A DNA stretch of 64,000 bases from CAZCAC01 sp964496575 (GTDB lineage: Bacteria > Planctomycetota > UBA1135 > GCA-002686595). This document shows, one piece after another, positions 17,360 through 26,764 of the stretch. Location: contig CAZCAC010000033.1 of assembly GCA_964496575.1 (NCBI GenBank), positions 11,878 to 75,877 of the forward strand. The letters are read 5' to 3'. The translations under genes and the position numbers were made by a program. Each line of letters begins with the position of its first letter. The stretch's first letter is position 1. The notes under the pieces were generated by a model that was not told the origin of the DNA, searched no databases, and saw only the letters and a list, made by a program, of their open reading frames with translations.

Positions 17360-17453
17360 ACGCGGCGACCGCCACCGTCGTCTCCGCCTGGAGTTAGGAT
17401 GGACCTTCCCCGGCGCCCAGTCCGCGCCATCGGTCCATCCGGAGACGACGACG

Positions 17454-19079
17454 ATGAAACACGCTGTCAGGCTTGCGACGATCCTCACGCCCCTCGCCCT
17501 CCTCACGACCGCGGTCCACGCCCAGATCCCGGAGGATCTCCCCGACGCCTGCACCAGCCTTCTGGTCACGAAAGGTGCGTCGACCGACGGCTCGGTGATG
17601 ATCACCTACACCTGCGACGGCGAGTACCACCCGCACCTCTCCCGCACGCCGGCCGCTGACCACGAGGCGGGGAGCTTCGTCGAGGGGATCGCCGGGGGCG
17701 TGGTCGCGCAGGTCCCGCACACCTATGCCACGGTCGGCCTGATCAACGAGCACCAGCTCGCCATCGGCGAGACGACGTTCGGCGGCCGTTCCGAGCTGGT
17801 CGACCCGGAGGGGAAGCTGCGCTACTGGGACATGATGCGGCTGGCGCTCCAGCGGGCCCGAACCGCCAGGGAGGCGATCGAGGTGATGACCTCGCTGGTC
17901 GAGGAGTACGGCTACCGCTCCTCCGGCGAGTCCTTCTCGATCGGCGACACCGAGGAGGCGTGGATCCTGGAGATGATCGGCAAGGGACCCGGGAGCGGCG
18001 GCGCGGTCTGGGTGGCCGTACGCATCCCCGACGGCGAGATCTCGGCGCACGCGAACAAGGCGCGCATCGGGAGCTTCCCACTCGACGACCCGCGGAATTG
18101 CCTCCACTCGCCCGACGTCGTCTCCTTCGCGGTCGAGAAGGGCTACTACGATCCCGAGTCGGGCGTGCCGTTCAGCTTCTGCGAGGCGTACTGCCCCTCG
18201 GACGCGGCCAACCTGCGAATCACCGAGACGAGGGTGTGGAGCCTGTTCCGCCGCGCGGCGCCCTCGGTAGAGCTCTCCCCCGACCATCACCGCGGAATCG
18301 CCGGCGCGGTGCGCTACCCGCTCTCGATCCGGCCCGACCGGACGCTGTCGGTCGAGGACGTCTTCGCCCTGATGCGCGATCACTACGAGGGCACCGAGTT
18401 CGACATGACCGTCGGCATCGACGCGGGTCCTTTCGGCAACCCCTTCCGCGTGCGGCCGCTGGTCTGGGAGGTCGACGGCGTGAAGCACACCTGGGAGCGC
18501 CCGATCTCCACCTTCCACACGGCGTACTCCTTCGTCAGTCAGTCGCGCGGCCATCTGCCCGCCGCGGTCGGCGGAGTGATGTGGTACAGCCCCGAGGACA
18601 CCGAGTTCGCCTGCTACGTGCCGTTCTACTCCTGCATCGACGCGCTGCCCGAGTCGTACACCGTCGGCACGATCAAGCAGTTCTCCTGGGACTCGGCATG
18701 GTGGACCTTCAACCTGGTCGCCAACCTCTCCAACTTGATGTACGTCCACATGGTCGAGGAGGTGCGAGCCGTCCGGGGCGAGCTGGAGGGCACGATGCTG
18801 GCGCTGCAGCCCGCGGTGGAGCGCACCGCCGCCGAGCTCGCGAAGACCGATCCCGAGCTGATGCGACGCTACCTGACCGACTACACGGTCACGCACGGCG
18901 ACCTGGTGGTCAAGCGCTGGCGCGAGCTGGGGATCCGCCTGATCACCGGCTACAACGACGGCTACCGCGATCGCCGCAATGTCGGTTACCCGGAGAGCTG
19001 GCTGCGCCGGGTGGCCGACGAGCGGGGCGACGCACTTCGCCTGGAGTCGGCTCAGGACCCGAACCCTTCGCACCTGTAG
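17454..19079 (+). CDS. Exported C69-family dipeptidase
   Basis: A 541-residue Ntn-hydrolase. The signal peptide MKHAVRLATILTPLALLTTAVHA is followed by a short propeptide and the predicted nucleophile Cys33 in DACTSLLVTKGASTDGS, the hallmark of peptidase family C69 (PepD-type). VNEH-like GLINEHQLAIGETTFGG and the later DTEEAWILEMIGKGPGS also match. The length agrees with family members. It probably hydrolyses dipeptides in the periplasm. The TAG stop overlaps the solo repeat arm at 19077-19095, and the convergent oxidoreductase reads back across the whole gene in antisense. Confidence 0.9.
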   Translation: MKHAVRLATILTPLALLTTAVHAQIPEDLPDACTSLLVTKGASTDGSVMITYTCDGEYHPHLSRTPAADHEAGSFVEGIAGGVVAQVPHTYATVGLINEHQLAIGETTFGGRSELVDPEGKLRYWDMMRLALQRARTAREAIEVMTSLVEEYGYRSSGESFSIGDTEEAWILEMIGKGPGSGGAVWVAVRIPDGEISAHANKARIGSFPLDDPRNCLHSPDVVSFAVEKGYYDPESGVPFSFCEAYCPSDAANLRITETRVWSLFRRAAPSVELSPDHHRGIAGAVRYPLSIRPDRTLSVEDVFALMRDHYEGTEFDMTVGIDAGPFGNPFRVRPLVWEVDGVKHTWERPISTFHTAYSFVSQSRGHLPAAVGGVMWYSPEDTEFACYVPFYSCIDALPESYTVGTIKQFSWDSAWWTFNLVANLSNLMYVHMVEEVRAVRGELEGTMLALQPAVERTAAELAKTDPELMRRYLTDYTVTHGDLVVKRWRELGIRLITGYNDGYRDRRNVGYPESWLRRVADERGDALRLESAQDPNPSHL

Positions 19080-19095
19080 CAGTACGGAGTCGCAC
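19077..19095 (+). repeat. Solo arm of the 28.9-kb inverted repeat
   Basis: TAGCAGTACGGAGTCGCAC is identical over 19 nt to the right arm (reverse complement) of the element at 28855-28978. It starts with the stop codon of the C69 gene and lies across the 3' end of the minus-strand oxidoreductase, where a stop codon would be expected. Confidence 0.7.
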
Positions 19096-20267
19096 ACCTC
19101 GACCCAGCCGCCGTCCTTGCCGCTGCTCTCGACCGCCCTGCCGACGAAGGCGATCCCCGCGCGGCCGTCCTCGACCGTTGCATAGCGGGCGCCGTCGCTC
19201 GGGAAGGGCTTTCCGGCCTGGTAGGCGCGGACGTCCTCCTCGAAGCAGCGGTGCAACCGGGCGAACGCGTCGTGGAACGCCTCGGGGTGTCCCGGGGGGA
19301 TGTTCGGTTCGGCCATCAGCGCCTCGGGGAGCTCGCCCAGGAAGCCGTCGTTCGCCGCGACCGAGCCCCGGTAGTAGGTCCGATCGGGCTGGTCGGGCAA
19401 GCGGATGATCACCTCTTCCGGCGCTTCCTGCGACCAGTAGAGCGACCCCTTGGTGCCGTTGACCTCGATGCCGAGGTCGTTCTTGTGGCCGATGGCGATC
19501 TGCGAGGCGCGCACCAGCGCGCGGCCGCCGTTGGAGAGCTGGCAGTAGGTGGTGAAGTGGTCGTCGAGCTGCCGCCCGCCGACGAAGGTCTCCAGGTTCG
19601 CGCTGAGCCGCGTCACCTCCAGGCCGGTGACGTAGCGCAGCTGCATCAGCGCGTGCGTGCCGATGTCGCCGCCGCAGCAGCTCGCGCCAGCCTGCTTGGG
19701 ATCGACCCGCCATTCCGCCTGTATCACGCCCTGGTCCTCGGTGCGGTCGGCGAGCCAGCCCTGCAGGTACCAGGCGTCGACCCAGCGCACGTCGCCGATC
19801 AGTCCACTCTGCACGATGAAGCGCGAGAAGCGGCTGGTCCAGTGGCCGAGATAGGTGTGTGCCACGCCGAAGGGGACCTTCTTCTCCGCGACCGCCTTCA
19901 CCAGCGTGTCCGACTCCTCGATCGTCACCGTCAGCGGCTTCTCGCAGAACACCGGGATCCCCGCCTCGAGGCACTTCATCGCCGGGTCGAAGTGCACGTG
20001 GTTGGGAGTCACGATCAAGACGTAGTCGAGGCCCTCGCCGGCCGGCTTCGCCGACTCCGTCGCGATCATCTCGTCGTAGCTCCGGTATCCCGTGATCGGG
20101 TAGGGCCACGCCTCCGCCTCGGCGAGGGCGACCTCCGGATCGGGGTGCAGGGCCGCCGCGGTGACCCGCCGCGTGCCGTCGAAGTGAATCGCGCGCTGGT
20201 GGGGGTGGGCGATGAATGCTCCGTCGCCGCCACCGACCAGACCTACGTTGAGAACTCGCTGCGCCAT
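19080..20267 (-). CDS. Gfo/Idh/MocA-family oxidoreductase, stop codon lost
   Basis: An NAD(P)-dependent oxidoreductase. The N-terminal Rossmann fold has GLVGGGDGAFIAHPH (residues 9-23), then VTPNHVHF and the family signature EKPLTVT near residue 125. The C-terminal alpha/beta domain includes the CCGGDIGTHALMQLRYVTG stretch and ends in the usual ESSGKDGGWVEV. GGAGGT precedes the ATG. After WVEV the frame enters the repeat arm (encoding CDSVLL) and stays open in antisense through the C69 gene to a stop at 17394, a formal 957-codon frame. I give only the homologous part. Typical substrates are sugars or inositols. Either the stop was lost with the repeat insertion or there is a local sequence error; a one-base shift would reach a stop at 19052. 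Confidence 0.8.
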
Positions 20268-20395
20268 GATCGCTTACCTCCGCTGGGGTTCGAGAGCGGG
20301 AGAGTATACGGAACCGGGGGGACCGATCGAAACCGGCCCCCCCGTTCTCCCTCGTCCTGGCGGTGGTCGAGACCACCACCAGGCGCACGCTTCGA

Positions 20396-22759
20396 TCAGG
20401 GTATGAAGGTGATCGACAGCCCGTCGGAGAGGTCGAAGAGCGTCCCGTCGCGGAACCAAGCCTGGAAGTTCCACGTCGAGCCCGCGAGGATCTGTCCGGC
20501 CGGCAGCGGCGGATCGGTCAGGTCGAGCTGCCACAGCATCACGCCGCTCGCGCCCGAGTTGACCGGCGGCCCGAGGCGGAACACCCCGGCGGTACCACCG
20601 ACGCAGCGGTAACCCTGGCCGAAGGGAACCTGGATCTGGTTGTCGCCGTAGTAGAAGATCCCGAACTGGTTCAGGGGCACCGAGTCCGCCCTCAGCAGCA
20701 CGTCATTGGCCGCGACGCTGGTGCTGCCGGTGGCCGAGATCGCCGACAGGTTGAGTCCCATCTGGCAGTAGTTGGTGCCGATCGGAGTGCCGCACTCGAT
20801 CGCGCCGACGAAGAAGGCATCCACCCCGGCCTCGACGATCGACTGCGTGTCTCCATCGTTGGCGGTGAAGCGCAGCTCCGTCTGGTCCGAGGGCGTCACG
20901 CCCGCGTTCACGAAGTCGGCGTGGAGGATCGAGTGTGTCCTCCAGCTCAGCTCTCCGTCGGTGTCGTGCACCGCGACCGTCTGCCAGATCCCACCATCGC
21001 TCCGTCCCTCGACCAGCAGGCGGTCGGTACCGTCGGTGTTGGTCAGGTTCAGGAAGTAGTCGTAGCTGACCTGCCCGCTGGGATCGGAGAAATCGAAGAT
21101 CGGGGAAGTGAGTCGCACCGCGCCGTCGTCCACGTCGGTGTTGCCGGTGACGTTCTGGGTGAGATAGCACCTCCCGCTCCCGTCGGAGTCCGAGGTCGGG
21201 TCGTACGCCCAGTTGGGATCGTTGACCGGGATGCCCCGCTGCCAGAAACCGCTGGTGGCGCCGAGGTTCTCGGCGGTCCAGCCCTTGTCGGTCTGGAAGT
21301 CATCCTCGAAGGCCACGACCTTGATCCCGACGGTCATCGAGTAGAAGCTGCTCGGCGCATTCTTCGGGTTGGTGGCCAGCCCGCAGGTCTCGTCGGTGTA
21401 GCTGAAGTAGTAGTCGGGGGTATCGCCGCAGCTGGGGGCCGGCATGTCGGCGCCGTAGTAGCCCCCTCCGAGCGGGCTCATCGCCAGTGCCTGGAACGAG
21501 CCGCCACTCAGGCGGTAGTGCAGCTCGACCGGCGTGCCCGTGGCGGGCGTGCCGAGCACCTCGACCTCGAACGGCACCGGGACTCCCGGCGGCACGAGCG
21601 AGGGCAGCGTTCCGACCGGATAGATGCCGGCGGCGCAGACCCCTTGCGGGTTGGCCAGCGCGTTCTGCAGTCCGCCGTTGTTCGAGCCGGTCCCCGAGTT
21701 CTGTCCCCCCGAGCTGTCACAGCCACCGTGGGTGTGGATGCCGATCGCCTGGTCGGTCTGCTCCCAGATCACCGGGGAGCCCGAGTTGCCGCCCATCGTA
21801 TCGGTCACGTACTGGATGACGCTTCCGCTGCTGGTCGCCATCGGCCCGACGTGGGTCTGCTGAACCTGGTTCCAGCTCGACGGGGAGCTGTCGACGCCGT
21901 AGCCGGTGATGCGGATGTCGGTGCCCGACACCGGAGGAGGGTCGACCACCGTGTACCACACGCCCTGCGCTTCCGCCGCCGTCAAGCCGGTGTTGGTGTT
22001 CGGGTGGCAGCCGAAGTACGCCCAGTCGTCGCCGACCCCGTTGCCGCCGTTGTCCTGCATCGAGGAGGGGTCGACCGCGTACTGGTCCTCCGGCGGCGGG
22101 TTGTTGATGCTGCCGTTGGAGTCGGACAGCGGCACGTTGAACTGGGCGACGCTGGTCGCGTACGCGCAGTGGCCGGCGGTCATGAAGCAGTGAGCGCAGT
22201 CGTCGATCAGCCAGCCGGTGCAGCCGACCGAGAGGAGCCGGCACGCGCGGTCGTCGTAGGAGAGCTGGCGATCGTCGGTCGGCCCGCAGATCGACTTGTC
22301 GGTGCCGGTGGTGGGGATGAGCCCGGCATCGACGGCGCGCGTCGCCACGCGGTTGAAGCCCGTGCCCGGCTGGGCCAGGACCTCGACCAGCACGGTGTCG
22401 CCGTTGAAGTAGGCGCTGGAGTTCTGCCACTGCCGGAGGTGACGCGCGTCCATCTCCTGGATCGCGCCGTCCTCGAGCGCGGTCATCCGCAGGATCGAGC
22501 CCTCACCCGCGAGGAGATCGCCGGACAGGGTCACCTCCTCGAAGTAGAGGCGCAGCCACTGGGCCTTGTCGACCACGACGGGGAAGGAGAGCACGACTCG
22601 AGGCGCGCCGCCGGTGTTCTCGTGGTACCCCGAGTCCTCGAGGTAGTCGAGGTGATCGAACGGGGGTGCCTGTACCTGGGCCAGCGCGCTGCCGGTGAGG
22701 AGCGCGACGGCACCGGCGACGAGGGCCGGAATACGTGGGGCGAAGCGGATGCGGTTCAT
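20396..22759 (-). CDS. Secreted trypsin-like serine protease with C-terminal module
   Basis: A 787-residue exported protease. Signal peptide to about residue 27 (VAGAVALLTGSALAQ). The S1 domain (about 150-370) has His197 in MTAGHC, a candidate Asp245 in GDDWAYFG and Ser326 in MGGNSGSPV. Paired cysteines (CRLLSVGC, CAHC) suggest disulfides. A beta-sandwich of the MAM/jelly-roll type follows (VVAFEDDFQTDKGWTAENL to EAGVDAFFVGAIEC). The C-terminus (NYCQMGLNLSAISATGSTS to WNFQAWFRD) looks like a distant version of the module on the 29-42 kb proteins: same order of A-x-G, N-x-x-G-I/L-F-Y and WFRD. GGAGGA before the ATG. Confidence 0.85.
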   Translation of the reverse strand: MNRIRFAPRIPALVAGAVALLTGSALAQVQAPPFDHLDYLEDSGYHENTGGAPRVVLSFPVVVDKAQWLRLYFEEVTLSGDLLAGEGSILRMTALEDGAIQEMDARHLRQWQNSSAYFNGDTVLVEVLAQPGTGFNRVATRAVDAGLIPTTGTDKSICGPTDDRQLSYDDRACRLLSVGCTGWLIDDCAHCFMTAGHCAYATSVAQFNVPLSDSNGSINNPPPEDQYAVDPSSMQDNGGNGVGDDWAYFGCHPNTNTGLTAAEAQGVWYTVVDPPPVSGTDIRITGYGVDSSPSSWNQVQQTHVGPMATSSGSVIQYVTDTMGGNSGSPVIWEQTDQAIGIHTHGGCDSSGGQNSGTGSNNGGLQNALANPQGVCAAGIYPVGTLPSLVPPGVPVPFEVEVLGTPATGTPVELHYRLSGGSFQALAMSPLGGGYYGADMPAPSCGDTPDYYFSYTDETCGLATNPKNAPSSFYSMTVGIKVVAFEDDFQTDKGWTAENLGATSGFWQRGIPVNDPNWAYDPTSDSDGSGRCYLTQNVTGNTDVDDGAVRLTSPIFDFSDPSGQVSYDYFLNLTNTDGTDRLLVEGRSDGGIWQTVAVHDTDGELSWRTHSILHADFVNAGVTPSDQTELRFTANDGDTQSIVEAGVDAFFVGAIECGTPIGTNYCQMGLNLSAISATGSTSVAANDVLLRADSVPLNQFGIFYYGDNQIQVPFGQGYRCVGGTAGVFRLGPPVNSGASGVMLWQLDLTDPPLPAGQILAGSTWNFQAWFRDGTLFDLSDGLSITFIP

Positions 22760-23093
22760 GGGGATCCTCCGGGGGTCGAACAGGGTCGCAGAAACTGGAG
22801 AGGTGAGAGCGCAGGGGCACCACCGAGTCTAGCAGAGCTGTACCGGCGCGGTGGGACCGCCTCAGGAGAGGGACGAACGTGGGGCCTGGTCAGGTTCGAT
22901 CGAAGCGGAGGGCACGACGCCGTCGATCGATAATCGGGACTTATCCTCTGGCCAGCCGCTACCGTGGGAATAGCCGGTGAGGCGAGCCGGTATCCTGTAC
23001 AGGCCGTTCCCGGCGGCATGGCCGGGCGATCCCGCACGAAGGGGGTGGGCCGTGGTGGTGGTTGTGAGCGATAGAGCACCGGAGCAAGGGGTG
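22760..23093. promoter_or_regulatory. Divergent intergenic region
   Basis: 334 bp between the divergent protease and the 933-residue secreted protein. Both genes have their own Shine-Dalgarno at the edges. I see no RNA gene or ORF with support, and no clear -35/-10 pair. Confidence 0.3.
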
Positions 23094-25895
23094 ATGAGAA
23101 CCACATCGAACCGGAAGAGGTTCGTGGCGCTGATCGGAATGCTCGCCGTGACCGTCGGTTCCGCGGCGAGCGCGACCGGGGAGGAAGAGCTGTCCTACTT
23201 CCGCGTCCCGCTCTCGCAGCTCGGCTACGAGCGGGGCCGCGCCCCCGAGGCGATCCAGTGGGGATCCGCGAACGACGAGGTCGCCGCGGTGCGGGAGCCC
23301 TTCGCGCGTCTGGTGGGGGAGGGAGAGGTGTACCTCGGCTGGGTCGATCGCCCGAGGGCGTTGCTCGATCTGAGTCACCGCGACAGCGAGCTCTGTCTCG
23401 GCCGCTTCTGCCTCGCCGCCGCCGTGCCGCGGGGCCGGCCAGCGCGCGGCGTGCTCTACCTGCCGAACGGGCACTTCACCGGCTACACGGAGCACCCCTT
23501 CCGCCTCTCCCTGGCGACACCCGGGTCGTGCGAGCGCCGGGACTTCCTGCGGACCAAGCGCGATGCCCTGGCGCGCAAGGCGCGGTACGGCTTCCCCGGG
23601 GCCCCCTGGTTCGGGCGCCGGGCGGCGCTCCTCGACGAGGAGCTCCGCGGCGGGGCGCACGACCGGCTGCCGCGCGACGGAGGGCGCTGGACGTCCGAGG
23701 AGATCGACGAGACCTTCGAGCTCTTCTCCGGCGGCCGCGCGTTGAGCGAGAACCTGGCGCTCGACCGCGAGCTCGATCCGGAGAGCACCCGCGGGGCGCT
23801 GTCGCAGGAGCACCCGCTCGAGGAGATCGAGGGGATCGCGATCGACTCGATCGACTGGGCTCCGATCATCGCGGGCCTGGACCCCGAGCTCGATCCACTG
23901 GCCAGCCTCGTTCCCCACGACCAGCACGTGGTCCTCCTCCCCTCGTTCCCGGCGATGATCGTGCTGTTCGACGAGGCCGAGGCGAGCGGCACGCCGATCC
24001 TGCAGCTACTCGAGCCGTGCGCCGAGGACGCGCGCACCATGGAGCGCTACCGAGCTCAGCTCTGCCTTCCGCCGAGCGCTCTGGCTCGGAGGCTCGGACC
24101 GGCGCTGGTGAGCAGCATCGCCTTCACCGGCTCCGATCCGTACCTGCGCACCGGCTCCGACGTCGCGGTCCTCTTCGAGTGCGCCGATCCCGCGCTCCTC
24201 TTGAGCCTGCTCTCCGCTCGCCAGCGGGCGGCGGCGGAACAGTTCGACCTCGCGGTGACCGAAGGACTGACCGGCGGCCTCGCCTGGACCGGCGTGAAGA
24301 GCCCCGATCGACGGATCTGCTCCTACCTGGCGCGCATCGGCTGGACCGTCTGCGTCACCAATTCGACGGTGCAGCTCGAGCGCCTGGCCGAGGTGCAGCG
24401 CGGCGAGCTGGAGCCTCTCGCCCAGCTCGGCGAGTATCGCTTCTTCCGCGATCGCTACCGGCGAGGTGACGACGAGACCGCCTTCTTCCTCCTGAGCGAC
24501 GCGACGATTCGCCGCTGGAGCAGCCCGCGCTGGCGGATCGGCGCCTCGCGCCGGACGCGTGCCGCCTCGTTCCTCTCCTCGTACCGGGCCGCCCACCTCG
24601 GGACACCGGCGGACCGGTCGCGGACGGACACGGAGCTCCTCGAGCCAGAGCTTGCCGTTCCCGGCGGCGGCGCCGTTCACCTGACTCCGCGGGGACCGGA
24701 GAGCGAGGTCTTTGGCCACCTCGAGTTCCTGACCCCGATCGCCGAGCTCCCCATCGAAGGGGCGACCGCGGCGGAGAAGTCCGCGTACGACCGCTTTCGC
24801 GAGGGGTACGAGAGCGGCTGGGCGACCGTCTTCGATCCGATCGGCGGGCGCGTCGTCCTCGAGCACGAGCGCCTCGTCCTCGACGTGACCGTCATGCCGC
24901 TGACCGTGGGGAGCGAGTACGGCGACCTGCTCGAGTACACCGGCGACGTGAAGCTGCCCCCCTTTGCCGGCGACCTCCATCCCGAGGGGCTCCTCTCTTT
25001 CGCCCTCTCGATCGACCACGACTCGCCCTCCTTCCGCGAGATGGAGGACTCGATGGACATCGTGGTTCCCTCCTGCGGGGAACGCCCGCTCTCCTGGATG
25101 GGTGACCACCTCGTCGTCTACGCCGACCGCGATTCCTTCTGGTCGGAAGCGGCCCGGGCGGAGGACGAGGAGCGCTTCCGCAACGAGCGCTTCCACCGGT
25201 TGCCGGTGGCCGTCCACTTTGCGGTCGCCGATCCGGGCGGACTGGAGGAGTTCCTCGCCGAGATGCGCGAGCTCACCTCACCTCCGATCCACTGGAAGGA
25301 GAAGCGCCATCGCGGCCACAGGTACGAGTGCCTCACCCTGGACCTCGACTTCGACTGGGGCGACGCGCTCTCCATGTACGTGCTCCACCACGTCGCGCTG
25401 GAGGACTCCTGGGTCCTCTCGCTGCGCGAGGAGCTGATCCACCGCGCGATCGATCGGCACCTGGACCTCGAGGGGCGGCCGGCCGAGAGCCCTCGTCCGC
25501 GACCCGGTCGCAGCGCCGCCCTGCACGTGGAAGGGCGTGCTCTCGAGGTCGTTCGCGGGCTCGCCGGCCCGCACTACCGGGATCGGATGCGCCTGCGCTC
25601 CTGGAAGAACCTGCCGATCCTCGAGGAGTGGAAGCGCCTCTACCCCGATCGCGATCCCGTCGATGTCCACCAGGAGCTGTGGCACGTCCGCCTCCTCTGC
25701 CCCGGTGGGGGAGAGTACGTGTGGGACGAGGCCGCGCGGGCGATGGAGTCGACCGTCTACGGCCGCCCCGCCGCGCCGCGCGAGGGGCCCGAGCTGCCCC
25801 GGGGGCTGGAGCGGCTGGAGAGCGCCGACTTCGAGCTGACCTTCGAGCGGGACGGCGTGCGCGCCCGGGCGGAGTTGTTTCGGAGACCGCGCTGA
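23094..25895 (+). CDS. Large exported protein of unknown function, 933 aa
   Basis: Signal peptide MRTTSNRKRFVALIGMLAVTVGSAASA with a typical cut. AAGGGG 4 nt before ATG 23094 decides the start; a longer frame from 22977 lacks one. No domain is recognised. Visible features: many acidic/arginine pairs, LTGGLAWTGVKSPDRR and TGSDPYLRTGSDVAVLFECA in the middle, EKSAYDRFREGYESGWATVF (about residue 560), and PDRDPVDVHQELWHVRLLCP near the end. The TGSDPY-x-R-x-G-x-D phrase recalls large planctomycete exported proteins annotated as DUF3352-like; that is memory, not a search. It stands alone between divergent and co-directional neighbours. Confidence 0.75.
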   Translation: MRTTSNRKRFVALIGMLAVTVGSAASATGEEELSYFRVPLSQLGYERGRAPEAIQWGSANDEVAAVREPFARLVGEGEVYLGWVDRPRALLDLSHRDSELCLGRFCLAAAVPRGRPARGVLYLPNGHFTGYTEHPFRLSLATPGSCERRDFLRTKRDALARKARYGFPGAPWFGRRAALLDEELRGGAHDRLPRDGGRWTSEEIDETFELFSGGRALSENLALDRELDPESTRGALSQEHPLEEIEGIAIDSIDWAPIIAGLDPELDPLASLVPHDQHVVLLPSFPAMIVLFDEAEASGTPILQLLEPCAEDARTMERYRAQLCLPPSALARRLGPALVSSIAFTGSDPYLRTGSDVAVLFECADPALLLSLLSARQRAAAEQFDLAVTEGLTGGLAWTGVKSPDRRICSYLARIGWTVCVTNSTVQLERLAEVQRGELEPLAQLGEYRFFRDRYRRGDDETAFFLLSDATIRRWSSPRWRIGASRRTRAASFLSSYRAAHLGTPADRSRTDTELLEPELAVPGGGAVHLTPRGPESEVFGHLEFLTPIAELPIEGATAAEKSAYDRFREGYESGWATVFDPIGGRVVLEHERLVLDVTVMPLTVGSEYGDLLEYTGDVKLPPFAGDLHPEGLLSFALSIDHDSPSFREMEDSMDIVVPSCGERPLSWMGDHLVVYADRDSFWSEAARAEDEERFRNERFHRLPVAVHFAVADPGGLEEFLAEMRELTSPPIHWKEKRHRGHRYECLTLDLDFDWGDALSMYVLHHVALEDSWVLSLREELIHRAIDRHLDLEGRPAESPRPRPGRSAALHVEGRALEVVRGLAGPHYRDRMRLRSWKNLPILEEWKRLYPDRDPVDVHQELWHVRLLCPGGGEYVWDEAARAMESTVYGRPAAPREGPELPRGLERLESADFELTFERDGVRARAELFRRPR

Positions 25896-25927
25896 AGCCG
25901 GCACTTCGGTGTTCGATCGGAGGGGAG

Positions 25928-25933
25928 TAGACT
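25928..25933 (+). promoter_or_regulatory. -10 box TAGACT of the PPDK-regulatory gene
   Basis: TAGACT lies 9 nt before ATG 25943 with no Shine-Dalgarno between, the same spacing as for moaA. Confidence 0.45.
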
Positions 25934-25942
25934 CGGGCGGTC

Positions 25943-26764
25943 ATGCCCAGGAAAAAGGAATCGGTCATCTACAACGTCTCCGACGGACAGGGCGGCACCT
26001 GCGGGCGAGTGCTCCGGGCGCTGCTCACCCAGTTCGACGGGGAGGAGTTCAAGCTGGCCAAGAGGATCAACGTGCGCACCCCCGAGCGGGTGCGGAAGAT
26101 CGTCGCCGAGGCGAAGGCCGCGCAGGGGATCATCTTCTACACCCTGGTCTCCGAGGATACGCGCCAGGCGATCAAGGAGTGTTGCAAGGAGAACAACGTC
26201 GACGGGATCGACCTCCTCGGCACGCCTCTCCGGGCACTCCACGATTTCTTCCACCGGAAGCCGCGGTCGAAACCCGGGCTCCTGTACGAGACCGACCGCG
26301 CGTACTTCGATCGGATCGAAGCGATCGACTACACGCTGAAGCACGACGACGGGAACCGGATGCACCAGCTGGGCAAGGCCCACGTCGTGCTCGCCGGGGT
26401 GTCCCGCTCGTCCAAGAGCGCCACCTGCTTCTTCCTCGCCTACGAGGGGATCCGCGCCGCCAACGTCCCGCTGATCGCGGGGCAGCCGCCGCCGGAGCCG
26501 CTGTTGAAGCTCGACCCGAAGAAGGTGATCGGTCTTCACGTCAACACGGCGCGACTGCGCAACGTTCGGGAGGTGCGCGTCAAGGCGATGGGTGGAGACT
26601 TCCTGCCGAGCTACCTCGACAAGCGGGAGGTCGGTCGCGAGGTGAACGCGGCCAAGCGGATGATGGACGAGCACGGCTGGCAGACGATCGACGCCTCCTA
26701 CATGGCGATCGAGGAGATCGCCAAGGAGGTGATTCGCTTGCGGGGGCTGGACCGGCGGCGTTAG
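25943..26764 (+). CDS. PPDK/PEP-synthase regulatory protein (kinase-pyrophosphorylase)
   Basis: A 273-residue DUF299-family protein, the bifunctional ADP-dependent kinase and Pi-dependent pyrophosphorylase that inactivates and reactivates pyruvate phosphate dikinase or PEP synthase. The P-loop GVSRSSKS is at residues 152-159, followed by the conserved YEGIRAANVPLI. The N-terminal half IYNVSDGQGGTCGRVLRALL and the central HDDGNRMHQLGKAHVVLAGV also fit. Length agrees with the family. The regulated enzyme is not in the window. Its TAG stop overlaps the TAA of the convergent esterase gene by two bases, leaving no room for a separate terminator. Confidence 0.92.
   Translation: MPRKKESVIYNVSDGQGGTCGRVLRALLTQFDGEEFKLAKRINVRTPERVRKIVAEAKAAQGIIFYTLVSEDTRQAIKECCKENNVDGIDLLGTPLRALHDFFHRKPRSKPGLLYETDRAYFDRIEAIDYTLKHDDGNRMHQLGKAHVVLAGVSRSSKSATCFFLAYEGIRAANVPLIAGQPPPEPLLKLDPKKVIGLHVNTARLRNVREVRVKAMGGDFLPSYLDKREVGREVNAAKRMMDEHGWQTIDASYMAIEEIAKEVIRLRGLDRRR

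Noticed and set aside
17394..19079. The long minus-strand open frame through the C69 gene as a real protein domain
   Set aside because: It is the antisense of a clearly coding gene, arginine/valine-rich without motifs, and open only because the DNA is GC-rich. Only the part before the repeat arm (from 19080) has family similarity.
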